Source: Symbiodinium natans
Taxonomy: Eukaryota > Sar > Dinophyceae > Suessiales > Symbiodiniaceae
Direction: 5' to 3'
Length of the DNA: 64,000 nt
NCBI GenBank assembly: GCA_905221605.1
Contig: CAJNDS010000173.1
Location: forward strand, 124,001-188,000
Positions 32,973 to 43,509 of this stretch are shown piece by piece. The notes beneath the pieces are model-generated. The model did no database searches, was not told the DNA's origin, and was given only the letters and a program-made list of their open reading frames with translations. How positions within the stretch are numbered: the first letter of the stretch is position 1; every line of letters begins with the position of its first letter. A program made the position numbers and the translations under genes.

Positions 32973-33386
32973 GTTTCCGTGGTCGCAGCCGATCCGGATG
33001 ATGCTTGAGACTTTGTCCAGCTGTCCACGACGGATGCAAGGGCAAGGGCTGGACTGTGAAGAGAGCAATGTCACCTCCACACTGGCTCAAGCGCCACTGA
33101 CGATGAGCACTTCTTGCCCTTGGACACGTCGTTGCGAGTTGCGTAGTGGGCAAACTCAGAGCTGCCCTCTTTGCTGCCCCTGCCGGGCCAGGTCCGGGCC
33201 AGGTCCGGGTGATCGGCGGATCGGAAAAAAGGAGCGACAACTATCAATACATTCAATACAATATCCTCACCTTGCATATCACAAGTATCAGCATGTGCTC
33301 TCGTGACCTCCACTGAGTCCTCTGAGTTGCCTTGCTCGTCTTTGGAGTCTTTGCTGATAAAGTTCTACTCGTAACATTTGCTCAAG

Positions 33387-33971
33387 GCCGAGTACTCTGG
33401 CGTTGGCTGGGACGCCGCCTCCCAGAGCGAGTGGGCCAAGCGTGAGTCCATGGGCGAGAAAGGCGAGAAAGGTGAGAAGCCGGAGAGGCCTCGGCCAATC
33501 ATGAGAGGTGCCCGCCGTGCTATGGCAGAGGCCGATCTACACAGCGACTCAGCTGGTGAAGGCTATTCAGATTTCTATGACTCTTCTGAGGAGGAGTTGG
33601 TCAGTGACGATGAGGATGGCATGTCAGGAAGTAACAAGTTCGGACTGCAGTTCGAGCGAGTGGTGCCTGATTCCGCATATCATGCCACTGCAGAGGATGG
33701 TGCCCTAGTTGATGGAACGTTACAGGGAGAGACCTCCGAGTCTCCATCTGCACTGGAAGAGGCATTGGCGGATCGATGGTGGTCGCAACTCAGACGCCAC
33801 TTCTTCAGACACAACTATCGGGCATATCGTCTGTTGGATGGTCGGTGGCAACGGGTACCTGATCCCAACGGCCCGCGGTACAAGCCCAGACAGAGGAAGA
33901 GACCTCGAGGTCTGAAGCGGGAGGAAGCGCAGAAACGAGAAATGCGAGCGGCAAAGCCTGCTGGAGTCTGA
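33387..33971 (+). CDS. acidic then basic open frame, likely terminal exon or retrocopy
   Basis: A frame of about 195 codons follows an AG|G acceptor at 33387 and ends TGA. Lys/Glu-rich start (GEKGEKGEKPERPRP), acidic middle (YSDFYDSSEEELVSDDEDGM), aromatic segment (WWSQLRRHFFRHNYRAYRLL) and basic end (RYKPRQRKRPRGLKREEAQK) follow in order. The charge layout suggests a nuclear or RNA-associated protein, but no family is recognised. It may be the C-terminal exon of the upstream gene; the phase of the preceding exon at 32972 does not join directly. The sequence just before it resembles a decayed dinoflagellate spliced leader, so an independent retrocopy is an alternative. Confidence 0.55.
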   Translation, partial: AEYSGVGWDAASQSEWAKRESMGEKGEKGEKPERPRPIMRGARRAMAEADLHSDSAGEGYSDFYDSSEEELVSDDEDGMSGSNKFGLQFERVVPDSAYHATAEDGALVDGTLQGETSESPSALEEALADRWWSQLRRHFFRHNYRAYRLLDGRWQRVPDPNGPRYKPRQRKRPRGLKREEAQKREMRAAKPAGV

Positions 33972-34900
33972 TGGTCGAATTGAGACCCAGACTGCGTTGC
34001 ATGCCGCTGTTTGCGTCGTTTGCCGTGCCTCGTTGCGCAACAGGAAAATGCATACTTGATGCATGTGTGTATGGCTACTTCTTGACTCATCTGCACGGGT
34101 AAGTTGGCTGTCCGACGTCAGTGATTGATCATCCTAATATTTTATAATTGGTTGCAAATGATGCTTGACCTGCTTCAGTTGCTTCAGTTGCTTCAGTTGC
34201 TTCAGTTGCTTCAGTTGCTTCAGTTGCTTCGGCTGCTTCAGTTGCTTCCTGAATCTCCGTAGTTTTTTGACCATTCAGTTCACGACCCATCTTCCTCCTA
34301 ATGCTGATACATTGGTAGATGTACCTTCGTGTTCATGATATGCGCCGAGAGCACTCTTAGCGCAGACGTGCACAACAAAAGCAGTCTGTGATGTACCCTA
34401 GTCCAGGTGGCGGAAAGAGGGGGCTCGATCCTCATGCGGAGGTGCTTAGGTGCCAGGACCACTGGTGGTAACCTGTTCTGGGTTTCAATATGCGTCACCA
34501 GGCTATCGTAAGTTGGGGCAGTAAGTTGCTGATATCACTTATGTCCCCGACCTGTTGCTGAGAGATCCGGATGTCCTACTTCTTATTGTAGATGAGTTTC
34601 CCTTTCCTGTGGCCATCACACATTTGAGGAGGGCCCGTGATGCAACAGCCTCCTGTGCTTGGGATGGGGTTCCAAACGCGCTACCTGATTCTTCGTGGCT
34701 GAAGGCATGTCTGTACAAGTGTCTCTCCGACGTACTTTAGGAACCAGCTTTCATGGACTTTGAGGCTGCGTACATGAAAAAGCCTTCATGGACTGTGAAT
34801 CTACAATTGAAAGCATGTGGAACGAAAATCCAGGATTTACATGACAATACCAAAAAACTGAAAGTCCCAGAGTGCCACCTTTCAGTTTATCGCTACCGAG
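33972..34900. other. no recognised gene apart from a minisatellite
   Basis: Apart from the tandem repeat at 34171-34248 I see only short frames. The frame at 34555-34740 is slightly protein-like but has no motif or splice support. Confidence 0.4.
34171..34248. repeat. 9-bp tandem repeat (CTTCAGTTG)
   Basis: About eight copies of CTTCAGTTG lie head to tail, one with a C-to-G change. Confidence 0.9.
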
Positions 34901-35033
34901 TTGGCCCTTTGATGCGAAGGTCGCGTTCGACCCCTTGACCCTTCGGATGACGGAATTCGAGCCTGCTAGTGAGCATTCTGCAGCAAAGGGCGATGGAAGT
35001 ACTATTGAAGTTGAAGGGGGGGGCAGCTTGGAG
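34901..35033 (+). CDS. candidate internal exon, unknown
   Basis: After a pyrimidine-rich stretch the frame encodes WPFDAKVAFDPLTLRMTEFE, then EHSAAKGDGSTIEVEGG, and ends at a GTGAGC donor. The reading frame is open further to 35171. The beta-rich, acidic peptide looks like protein. No family is recognised. Confidence 0.4.
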
Positions 35034-35220
35034 GTGAGCTTTTCAGGTGCCCAGGGAGCCCGCGAAGTTTCGGCTCTGGAGGGTAGGGGGGGGGAGAGGG
35101 CAGTCTCCAGACCCCGGCATGAGGATAAGCTTTCTGGCACAGCAGTAGCACAGCAACGAAAAGATCTCTGAAATCACAGAGGCTCGGAGACGGCAAGATG
35201 TCTGAAATGGGATCAGAGCG

Positions 35221-35514
35221 ATGGCTTCTCACGGTAACGACTCTGAGGCAGAGGAGTTCCTGTGGAGCTTGGGTGTTGGAGCCTCGCTCCCACCCTGGTT
35301 ACAAGACCTGCGCCACAAACAGCGGCATCAGGGCCTCAATCAGGGCCTCGTATGCCCAGTGTCCGGCTCGCGCAGCGAGGAGCGCCCAGGCATCGGGCCG
35401 CAACGTGAGAGCACCCTGCGCCGGACCGGACCATCCAGGCTGACTTGCGATGACAAAGATACGAGCGATGTGCAGGAAGTCTCAGACCAGCCCTTAGCTA
35501 CCTTAGTTCATTGA
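35221..35514 (+). CDS. small ORF, unknown
   Basis: The 97-codon frame starts MASHGNDSEAEEFLWSLGVG, has PPWLQDLRHKQRHQG, then a Ser/Arg/Asp-rich tail, and ends at TGA. Start context and composition are good for a real protein. No domain is recognised. It may be a 5' exon of the next gene. Confidence 0.45.
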   Translation: MASHGNDSEAEEFLWSLGVGASLPPWLQDLRHKQRHQGLNQGLVCPVSGSRSEERPGIGPQRESTLRRTGPSRLTCDDKDTSDVQEVSDQPLATLVH

Positions 35515-35880
35515 CTTACATTCACATAAGTGGTTCTGGCCCAGTCAAGGACCCAGCGAGAACTGCTACGAGCCCAAGACGGTACCCCTGATGTGCTGCA
35601 CCCGTGCGATGAGCCTGCAATCACAAGCCTTGTGCCAGGGTTCACGCAGCAGCGGAGAGCTCCAGCCTGAAGGCCCAAAGTTCACGATGTGTCACTTGCC
35701 ATGCCATGCCTCGCTCGGGCACTCAGGACTGGCTACTGAGCCTTGATCATTCCGGTTTCCTTGCGCCTTGGCAGCTCCATTGGCCCACTAAGCGCCACGG
35801 ACCTGAAAGGGAGAGGCAAGGACAAGGAGGTATGATGGTTTGAGCCTTGGGGCATCGCGTCAGCGCATGCCAGCGCTGAG

Positions 35881-36273
35881 GTGCAGTACCATGACAACAT
35901 TGCTAGCAAGCTGGACAGCGTGACACAAGTTGTTGCGACCTACATGAAGGCTCTGTCCTGCTCGCGGGTCAGAAAATTGTGTTTGCGCTTTTCCCCATCT
36001 TCGTGGAATCAGCAGGACTCTGGAGAAGTCGATTCTCAGTTCTTTGAAGACGCCGGGGTCACGAAACTAGGACTTCACGGGAGAGGGAACTGGAAGATTC
36101 AGCTCAAGCCTCGCACTGACAGGACACCGCCGCCTTTTCCAGAAATGGTTCCGGGAGAATCGCTTGGCTCAAGGCTTCCTCTCCGGGCCGCATTACAGCA
36201 CATTGCGCATATCGGTGCGCACATGTCATTGCTGGAATGCTGGACTCGCCTGAGATGCTCGGCGACTCGGTGA
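35881..36273 (+). CDS. open frame, unknown
   Basis: The 130-codon frame begins near an AG|G site. It contains YHDNIASKLDSVTQVVATYM and GEVDSQFFEDAGVTKLGLHG, then a Pro-rich segment. Parts look like real protein, but a frame switch within an intron cannot be excluded. No family is recognised. Confidence 0.35.
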   Translation: MQYHDNIASKLDSVTQVVATYMKALSCSRVRKLCLRFSPSSWNQQDSGEVDSQFFEDAGVTKLGLHGRGNWKIQLKPRTDRTPPPFPEMVPGESLGSRLPLRAALQHIAHIGAHMSLLECWTRLRCSATR

Positions 36274-36581
36274 TGTATCAGTTTACCCGCAGTTCACCTT
36301 GTGCAGGTGCCGAAAGCCTCCCGAAGCACACGACGCGTGAGAACAAAACAGAAAACAGCCCCGTTTACGTGAGCATCTTTGCTCCGTTTGCAAACCGCAG
36401 TCCAGGCCCATGGAGGCTTCAAGAGAAGCTGCGTTGCATGTGTTTTGGGGCTCGAACAGCTGGTCATGATTTGTCACGAACAAGAAGTCCGAATTGCCCA
36501 GCAAACGTATGCCAGAGCAACTCAGTCAGATTTGACAGATTTCCATAACCATCCAAGCTCTATACTATATACTTTGAGCTG

Positions 36582-38325
36582 ATGGAGATCGTCATGCTTG
36601 AAGCCGATGAGCTTCGGAGGCTTTGCGCAGCCTGGTGGGGCTCTCTGCCCATCACCGACGACCAGCGAACACAACTTTTGGAAATATCTGAGATGTTTAA
36701 GTTGCAAACTCCACGAAGCACGGAGCTTTTACACGAGGTTGGGGATGAGGAGTGTGGAGCGCAGAGTGCAGGTGAGCAAAGTCATGGAGCGAGCCTCCAC
36801 AATCCGGCCTCGCAACCGCTGGGTGAGATCAACGAGTGTATGTATCCAACATATCCGGACCGTCCGGACCGGTTCAAGGTGCTGACCTGGAATGCATGTG
36901 CGATATCTTTTCCACTGCACATTCATCCAGTAAAGTTTGGTGTCGGCCTGCTCTTTGGATGTTGGTGGCACGACTGGCAATGTGATGTACCCATGCAGCT
37001 TGACCAGAACCAAGCTCGGTTCGCACGACAGGCCGAATACATTCGGCAATCAGGGGCTGATTTGGTGTTACTCCAAGAGGTGCTGAGCACTTCGATGCTT
37101 CAGGGCCTCATGCGTCACTTAGAAGACTTCGACCACTGTTACCTCAAAAGCAGCCCCAAGCCTGCAGCGCGCTTGCTTTGGATGACATTCCTGGCCATAG
37201 TGGCCCTTTTGCAGTGCCTTCTCATTCAGCTGCCTTTGTATGTCATCAGGGGCACCGCCACCGAGAGTACTTGGCTTTGGTTCTCGTTCTGTTGGATGGT
37301 CCTTGCCGCGATCCTGGCCCTCCGATGGTGGAACTCTGTAGCTGCGCATTTCCTGCTTGGTGATGTAGCAGGTCAGCTGGTGGCACTGCGCCGCAAGGAT
37401 TGTAAAGCCTTGGCTGGGCCTGAATTTGGTGCTGCAGGCTTCGACATGTACAACACTGTTTTTCGCTTCGAGGGTCGTGAAAAGCATCCCTCGGACACGT
37501 GGGAGTCGTCGATTGAGACATCGTCGTGGCTCAGCGTTTTCTATCATGTACGACCCCGCGGTGTTCTGCGGGTAACAGTTCCCTTGACGCTAGCAGGAAG
37601 AACAGCAGTTTTGACTGTACTGAACACGCACATGCCTCACAACTGTGACAACTCCGACCTTCTACACAGTCTGGGAAGGCGCTCAGCAGATCTGGCCATG
37701 CAAGGTACCTTGGTGAACACATCTGCCGTGTTAGCTGTGCGTAGTATCTTGAACCGTCGCTGAGTTCGTTGGGGTTCAGGTTAGGTTTGGGGGTTTCTCC
37801 GCTTTGTGGCTTTCTCGGCTTTGCGAAACAGCAGCTGCGTGTGTTCACATCTTCGCATTGTGTCGAGGTCCTGTCATACTCGCAGGCGACTTTAACCCCT
37901 TGCCGGACATCCTGCTTCAGCATCAGCTTGATCCATTGCTAAAGTTCGGGCTGCAAGCTGCAGGCGGACTAAGCGACGAGCTCTGTACATGGGACTTGAA
38001 CCAAGTGTTGACTCGGGAGAATGCCCGTACCCCGCGGACCATGCAACTGGATTTTATTTTTCATGTGCATCAGAGGACATCTCACATAGTGTCTCGTACA
38101 CCTGATAGGCCCAGCAGATGCAGCACGGACAGCCTCGATTCTGTGGAGTCATTAGCTGTCAAAGAAGACAGCTGGGGGTCTCGCATGTCTCGCCACCTGC
38201 TTGACTTGGGGGTCGTGAGCACAGAAGTTGTCGACCAGGACAAATTTTTTCATGAGGGCGCCCCGCTGTCAGATCACTACGGGCTCATCAGCGAGTTTCG
38301 GGCGGGTTGGAAGCTCTCAAATTAG
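36582..38325 (+). CDS. EEP-superfamily phosphodiesterase with inserted membrane helices
   Basis: Two exons, 36582-37704 and 37868-38325, join in phase across a GT-AG|G intron to give 526 residues. The endonuclease/exonuclease/phosphatase fold is clear: VLTWNACAISF near residue 100 (Asn ligand), VLLQEVL near 165 (catalytic Glu), VLNTHMPHN near 346, LAGDFNPLPD near 380, QLDFIFHVH, and LSDHYGLISEF near 508 (catalytic His). Members cleave phosphodiesters or phosphoesters; neutral sphingomyelinases and inositol phosphatases share this core. Two hydrophobic helices (FLAIVALLQCLLIQLPLYVI near 200 and WFSFCWMVLAAILAL near 235) interrupt the domain, suggesting membrane tethering next to a lipid substrate. 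Lipid phosphodiesterase activity is an inference. The first 95 residues are acidic and of unknown role. ATG choice follows the longest frame. Confidence 0.88.
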
Positions 38326-38565
38326 GAAGCTCCCGGAGGATCTTGCTTCCAGCCAGAAATACGTCAGTATGGCTCTGCGAAGCTTCAGGTCTGATGGAGT
38401 TGCATATAGCATATAGTTGCCCGTATAGTTGCATGCTTCAGGGCCCAGCTCTGATATCTGTCCAGCTGATTTTCCAGGCTGTAGGCGACAGGACATGCAA
38501 ACGCAGGAGCTGTCAGCCAGCCTGAGCGGGTCGGGTTGTCAACACGTCGCCCAAGCTCTTAGTAC

Positions 38566-38725
38566 ATGAGAGTGGATCATCGCTGTCGGGAAAAACCTTC
38601 GATGGAAAAGGGAGCTCATGCCAATGACGAACCATGGCGTTTAGCTTTTCAAGCTTGGCTGCGCATGACGCACTCATGGCTTCGCGAAACTGCAGAGACC
38701 GGGCTGCAAGAGTACCTGCTAACAG
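38566..38725 (+). CDS. candidate first exon, helical
   Basis: ATG opens MRVDHRCREKPSMEKGAHAN and continues to WRLAFQAWLRMTHSWLRETA and ETGLQEYLL. The Trp/Arg/Glu pattern suggests an amphipathic helix. A GA site follows CAG at 38725, as at one aminotransferase intron. The reverse strand 38513-38773 is also open and helical-looking, so orientation is not fully certain. Confidence 0.4.
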
Positions 38726-39167
38726 GAAAGCCTGTAAACTTCTACACCACAGGACAACCTCCTCAAGCCACAAGCCGATGCATGCATCGAAAATTCAACA
38801 TCCCAACAGCAGTCCACTACAAGGCTAGCAGCATCACAACTGTTCGGTATGGAGGAGCCAGCCAACTCGCTTGTATTGTCAGTCATACATCGGAGGGGGT
38901 AGGCCAGCCACCGTTCGCAGTAGTTCCCTGGCTCGTGTGGCCATGGATTGGGAGGTGGTTTGGGGGAGGGGGCCCTTGGGACTTGGGACGCTTCAGGTAT
39001 GCGGCTTTGCGAAGGCCTTCTGTGGCCCAGTGATCAGTTTTCACGTGCTCCGATGGCGAGAGATCATCTTCAGATATCTTTAACACCATCTGTTGCAACA
39101 TCAGAAAGGAAAGCGGCAGGCTGTAGAGGTGTAGGCTTCACGCTCAGCCGTTGCGAGGACCTCGACC

Positions 39168-39797
39168 ATGCGGGTCCTCACGACATTTCTGCTTCCCCTC
39201 ACGTTGGCGATGAAGGCACATGGTCTTCTGGCATCAATTTGGCGGAAGCCCACGCTGCGAGCGTTTTGCATTGCAGGTGCCCTTTCCTCCCGTCCGCGTC
39301 GAGCCACCTTTCATTCTGCTCCTGTAGCATCCTTAGGAACAAATTTGTTGTTGTTTTTCCATGTTTTGTTTCCGCAAAAGACGAATGTTTTCGAGCTTCT
39401 CGTGGCAGATTTCGTCTGGTCATTGCCTCTCCCTGCCGAACCTCTCAGAACCGACCTCGGCCTGGCCCCCGGCGCCGTGGTCTCTGCCAACATCTCCGTC
39501 TCCGAGGGCGGCGCCGCGCGGGGCCTCGAGAGAGTGGAAGGAACAAGCGAAGGACAGGGAGAGAGAGGAATCCGGGCGCGCCCAGCGCGCGGGGGCGGGG
39601 CGCCTCCAACCCCTCAAGCCCAGCAGAGGAAGAGGGAGAGGGAGAGAGGGAGAGAGAGTCGGAACGAGTCACTGAGTCGGAATGGGGCAGCAGTTCGCAT
39701 CGAGGTCCTTATGCTCCTGACCAAAGAAGAGGCCAGTTTAAGTTTAAGTGACCTTGTCAGCGCCCAGGGCTTTGCTGCTGTCTTTGCCAGTTGTTGA
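39168..39797 (+). CDS. ORF with signal-plus-transit-like leader
   Basis: The frame begins MRVLTTFLLPLTLAMKAHGL, a hydrophobic signal-peptide core, followed by an Arg/Ser/Ala-rich segment (RAFCIAGALSSRPRRATFHS). Signal peptide plus transit peptide is the import leader of dinoflagellate plastid proteins. A GTGCCC donor lies after CIAG near 39277, so the true exon may end there. The remaining 170 codons are Arg/Glu/Gly-rich and could be intron read-through, with a CpG-rich stretch near 39560. The mature product is unknown. Confidence 0.4.
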   Translation: MRVLTTFLLPLTLAMKAHGLLASIWRKPTLRAFCIAGALSSRPRRATFHSAPVASLGTNLLLFFHVLFPQKTNVFELLVADFVWSLPLPAEPLRTDLGLAPGAVVSANISVSEGGAARGLERVEGTSEGQGERGIRARPARGGGAPPTPQAQQRKRERERGRESRNESLSRNGAAVRIEVLMLLTKEEASLSLSDLVSAQGFAAVFASC

Positions 39798-40570
39798 AGT
39801 GGGAAGCAAAGATGATGAAGCTACCACAGCAAGAGCTGATCAATGTCACCTCTTATTTCGCTAGGTCTGGCTCTTGGACTGAATTGCATGAAACGCCGTT
39901 GTCAAATGTTGTCAACTCTGGCCGCCTGCTTGCTGTACTATCTGTACTGATGTACTGAGTCAATGGAGAGAACCGTTCCAGAATTTCATCTCCGCAAGGA
40001 CGCTCACAGCTTCGCTTTCACGTGCTTCGTGTTGGGCTTCCGAACGAACTGCAGAGTTTTCTTGCCGCCAGGATGAAGGTACCAGGCCCAAAGGTGGACC
40101 TTTATGTCGTCCCGAGCTGAGACATGCCAGTAGTGTCAAGCTCGATCGGAAGCACAGGTAGCATGGGTCAACTTGGAACGATGTGCTGTGTGCCATGTAT
40201 TTCTTCATGTGTCCTGGTTCCCGCCATAGGTCGGCCTCTTTCACCACCGCGGAGCTCAACAAATGTTCGAGGCTGGTGCAGCTTGCTTTGGATAGCAGCA
40301 AAGGCGACTCTTTTTGTAGTCCCAGCCAGGCTTCACGGCATCCAGGGTCGGTTGAGTCGGCTCACTTCAGAAAGAAAGGGAGACAAAGGAGAGACACAAC
40401 TTTTCGAGCATTGCCGCGAGAAGGAACGTCGAAGAAAACCCTCCACTTAAACAAATGGGTACACCCATATCCCCCCTTCTTTTGTTGAGTATGTCTCGAA
40501 ATATCCTGTTTACAAACCTTTTTCCAGCACCCCCCTGATCATTGCACAATGCTGTGCGACAGTCCTGGTC

Positions 40571-40740
40571 CTTGGATCCGGCCCCGTATTGCAAGCTGAT
40601 TGCTTTTTTCAATCTCCAATACGGGGCCGGATCCAAGATCCAAGATTGCGCCGGAGAAGTTTGAAGGCAATCTTGGATCCCGGCGCCCCCAAACTTCTCC
40701 GTGGCAATCTTGGATCTCTGCTCCGACCCCGTATTGAATC
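40571..40740. repeat. nested inverted repeats (hairpin block)
   Basis: A perfect 21-bp inverted repeat pairs 40571-40591 with 40617-40637 across a 25-base loop, whose GATTG and CAATC can pair as well. A second perfect inverted repeat of about 12 bp (core GGAGAAGTTTG / CAAACTTCTCC) lies between about 40652 and 40702. The word GCAATCTTGGATC occurs twice as a direct repeat, and its reverse complement is also present. CCCGTATTG recurs at the right end. Confidence 0.85.
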
Positions 40741-40794
40741 CATGTTGCGGTTAGGTTGGGTAAGAGTTGGTGAGCGTTTGCCACCTGTAATGGT

Positions 40795-40935
40795 TTGCGG
40801 TCTAGGGTTTTGGGTTTGTTTTTTGGATTCATACAGGTTCAGGCTTGGGGTGCGTGAGTTAGAAAGTCGTAAGGTTTGGGGTTCTAGGGTGTAAGGTGTT
40901 AAGGTTGCTTTTTGGGTTTTAGGTTGAGGGGTGTA
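40795..40935. repeat. weak telomere-like G/T-rich tract
   Basis: Words such as TCTAGGGTTTTGGG, TTTGGGGTTCTAGGG and GGGTTTTAGG alternate with unrelated bases. It resembles a strongly decayed TTTAGGG array. Confidence 0.5.
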
Positions 40936-41626
40936 GCGTTTACAGTTATTTCTTTTGTTCTTTCCTCCATGTCTTGAAGCTTTCTTCTCTTTGCATAGAC
41001 GAATAGCTCTTGACGTCATGTGCGACTTGCCAGGGCGAACTGGACTTCGTCAACCCGGATAACCAGCATCTGCCTCTCCAAATGGTGCGCTGCCCATGTA
41101 CATCAGAAGATAGGAAGGAAGTGTTAGACAGGAATTTCTGGAAGTTGTGATTCGGAGACATTGGCCAGTCTCAGTACTGGTTGCTTTCTGGGATGAGGAG
41201 TTGCCATGATTCATGAGCCACTCGTCATGCCATGTGGGAATATGCATTCACATGTTGCATGCAATGGTTCTCGGTCCTTGGGTGCGCGAATAAGGCATGG
41301 GCCCTTGTAACCTCGTACAAGTGGCCACATCATTGCACCCGAATGCGTTGTAGATCCTTCCTTCTGCAGTCGATGCATCGTTGAGGTGCACTTACCTCGA
41401 ATCTGTGAAGTGGCCAGCATTGCCTTCCTCGTGCTCGTCCAAGCTACGGCGGTGCTGGCATGGCCTTAAAAAACATGATGTTACTGTACAAAACGGTCAA
41501 GAGAGCTCCTTGCTTCGGCGCCTCAACCCCCAGTCAACGCGTCTCTGAAAAAAACCACGCTGGCGAGCATCAGTACCCCTCAAACCCTCGACGTCCAGAC
41601 ACAAAGTTCCCAACTTGCCATCGGTC

Positions 41627-41863
41627 TCAGGGGTTTGATGGGGTGCCTGGTTTTGCTTTGCGCCAGCTCGTCATGATGTGCACTGTGGGCTCGGGCGATC
41701 GACACAAGCTCCACGCCTTGCTCATGGCGGCCACTGGCCTGAAGGCCACAAACAGTTCTGAGTTGAGAACTTTGAGAACCTTGAGCTCGCTGCTTTTGAC
41801 TTCTGTGGACAATCGCATGGCTTCCTCTGGGTCAAGGGGAGATAGTGGCATCATGTCAGCCAT
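41627..41863 (-). CDS. reverse-strand small ORF, unknown
   Basis: The reverse strand reads MADMMPLSPLDPEEAMRLST, then VKSSELKVLKVLNSELFVAF, and stops after 78 codons. Acidic start, good ATG and helical middle look more like protein than the + strand frame opposite (41460-41867). No family is recognised, and orientation opposes the confident neighbours. Confidence 0.35.
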   Translation of the reverse strand: MADMMPLSPLDPEEAMRLSTEVKSSELKVLKVLNSELFVAFRPVAAMSKAWSLCRSPEPTVHIMTSWRKAKPGTPSNP

Positions 41864-41982
41864 GTAAGGGCAACAGCGGCAAAACCATGTCAGTCATATC
41901 AGTGGATTGAGGTAAGCCTTGTAGACACAATGTCCATGGCCTCTCTGCGCGGCGAGACTTTGGGACCCTGCGGCTCGGCCAG

Positions 41983-42722
41983 GAAGCGAATGCGCAGCGA
42001 GCCCAGCTCGAGAATCAGCATCAAGGGGCCTCAGGAGAGTCATCGGAGCAAGCGGAGATAGTGCGTGATAGCCTGAGGTGACGCGATGCAGCCAATTGTT
42101 GAGGTCAGAGATCTGCCAAGTTCTGAGAGTGTGAACTGAGTGAAACTTGCATGCCCTGACTTTGTTTTCTGAATGGCAGGATGCTGAATGCAGCCATCAT
42201 GTGCACCGAGAAGTCATGGGTCTCTTCAGTGAGGCACTGGCGACGGCATCACAGAAGGTTGCCAAGTCGTACTTGCGCAGAAAAGCTGCTTACGAGCAGC
42301 AGCAAGAGGCCCTAATGCTGCAGGAAGCAGACCTAGCCCTGGCTCTTCATGCCTTGCGAAAGACGGGTTCAGAGCTCTGCAGTCGCCAAATGGAGATTAC
42401 ACAGACGCGTGCTGCCGCGGTCGAAGCCGGTCGGGTCTTGGACCGCTTGCAGCCAGTCTCCGCGCTCGTTGATGGTGTGCGCGAGCTGCTTCAGAAAGGC
42501 CCTGAGGATGCCCAAGCTGCGGATGGCATCGTGCGCATGCTGCAGCAAGAGCTGCGGAACCGCGGAGAAAACTCCCTTGCCGACGTCGCGCCCAAGATCC
42601 TTCTGAAGCATCCCAGCCTCCGGGACGGCTTTGCTCGGACGGCCGAGGCCCACTTGGCGCAAGTGGTCATCGAGTTCAAAAAAACTGTTGCGCAGACGCT
42701 TTGCTGCATCTTTTGTCAATAA
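41983..42722 (+). CDS. coiled-coil protein, last two exons
   Basis: Exon 41983-42060 (AQRAQLENQHQGASGESSEQ) ends at a GTGCGT donor and joins in phase 0 to exon 42180-42722, which has an AG|G acceptor. The second exon encodes SEALATASQKVAKSYLRRKA, QEADLALALHALRKTGSELC and IVRMLQQELRNRGENSLADV, all strongly helical, and stops at TAA 42720-42722. The upstream exon probably extends further 5' (LSARRDFGTLRL). A coiled-coil structural or adaptor role is inferred; no named family is recognised. Confidence 0.6.
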
Positions 42723-43509
42723 GTGGTTGGCGACAATCTGTATTTACTAGAAGTTACTCCTCCGCAGCTTGGTGTTTTGGTACTATCCTGGAAGCATATT
42801 TGTTGCCAGTGCCTCTGCAATGCTATTCCAAATGAGCAAGCGCCAAGTCCTCTCTCCATTCAAGTAAGCAAGGGGCGGACGCGAATGCTTAAAATCCTAT
42901 AAATCGATGGGAGCACTTGTCAAACCACACCCCTAAGTTGATGGAGTGCACCATCGGCAATAAGCTTGAACATTTCCAAAGCGAACCTTCAGACATGAAG
43001 CAGAGATATCTGATGCCAAAACCCCATGAGCACAACCAGGGGAGTTGTGGCAGCCGCTCAAATGTCAAGGCCGGGGGGAGGCAATGACCATTCTTGTTCA
43101 CTCAGAAACCCCGTGGATGCCCACAGAATCGAAGACATTAAGTTTTAAGTTTTAAGCCTCCCGGCAACCCCCGAGATCGCTGGTTTCGTCTTCCCGTTAA
43201 TGTCAGCCTAACAGCCGCGCATCCATGCACGATTGCATACCATGGAGTATTTCCCGGATGCATCCAAACGATAAAGTTTCACAGGAATGCGGCTTGCTTT
43301 ACGCAGAAGACGGTGAGTTTTGACTCACCGAAATTCCGCACTCGTCAGCGAAAAGGAAGATCTGGTGTGCTAGGATGTGCCATCACCGTTTCTCTCTCCT
43401 TATCAATCTTTTGCTTTGCATTTGCTCAATTAGTTGTCAGACCCTCACTCTCTTGTGCTGTTCTCGGATGCTGAGTGCTGATTTCATCTGGCTTCAGCCA
43501 TAGTTTCAG

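Larger units (their letters stand above)
39798..41626. other. intergenic region with inverted and telomere-like repeats
   Basis: No supported gene. Frames at 39960-40301 (-) and 40124-40488 (+) lack motifs. The hairpin block and telomere-like tract are listed separately. From 41000 to 41450 I see only mixed sequence. Confidence 0.4.

Noticed and set aside
36160-36180. TTGGCTCAAG resembling the end of the dinoflagellate spliced leader
   Set aside because: Only the last ten bases match, and it lies inside an open frame; short matches like this occur by chance.
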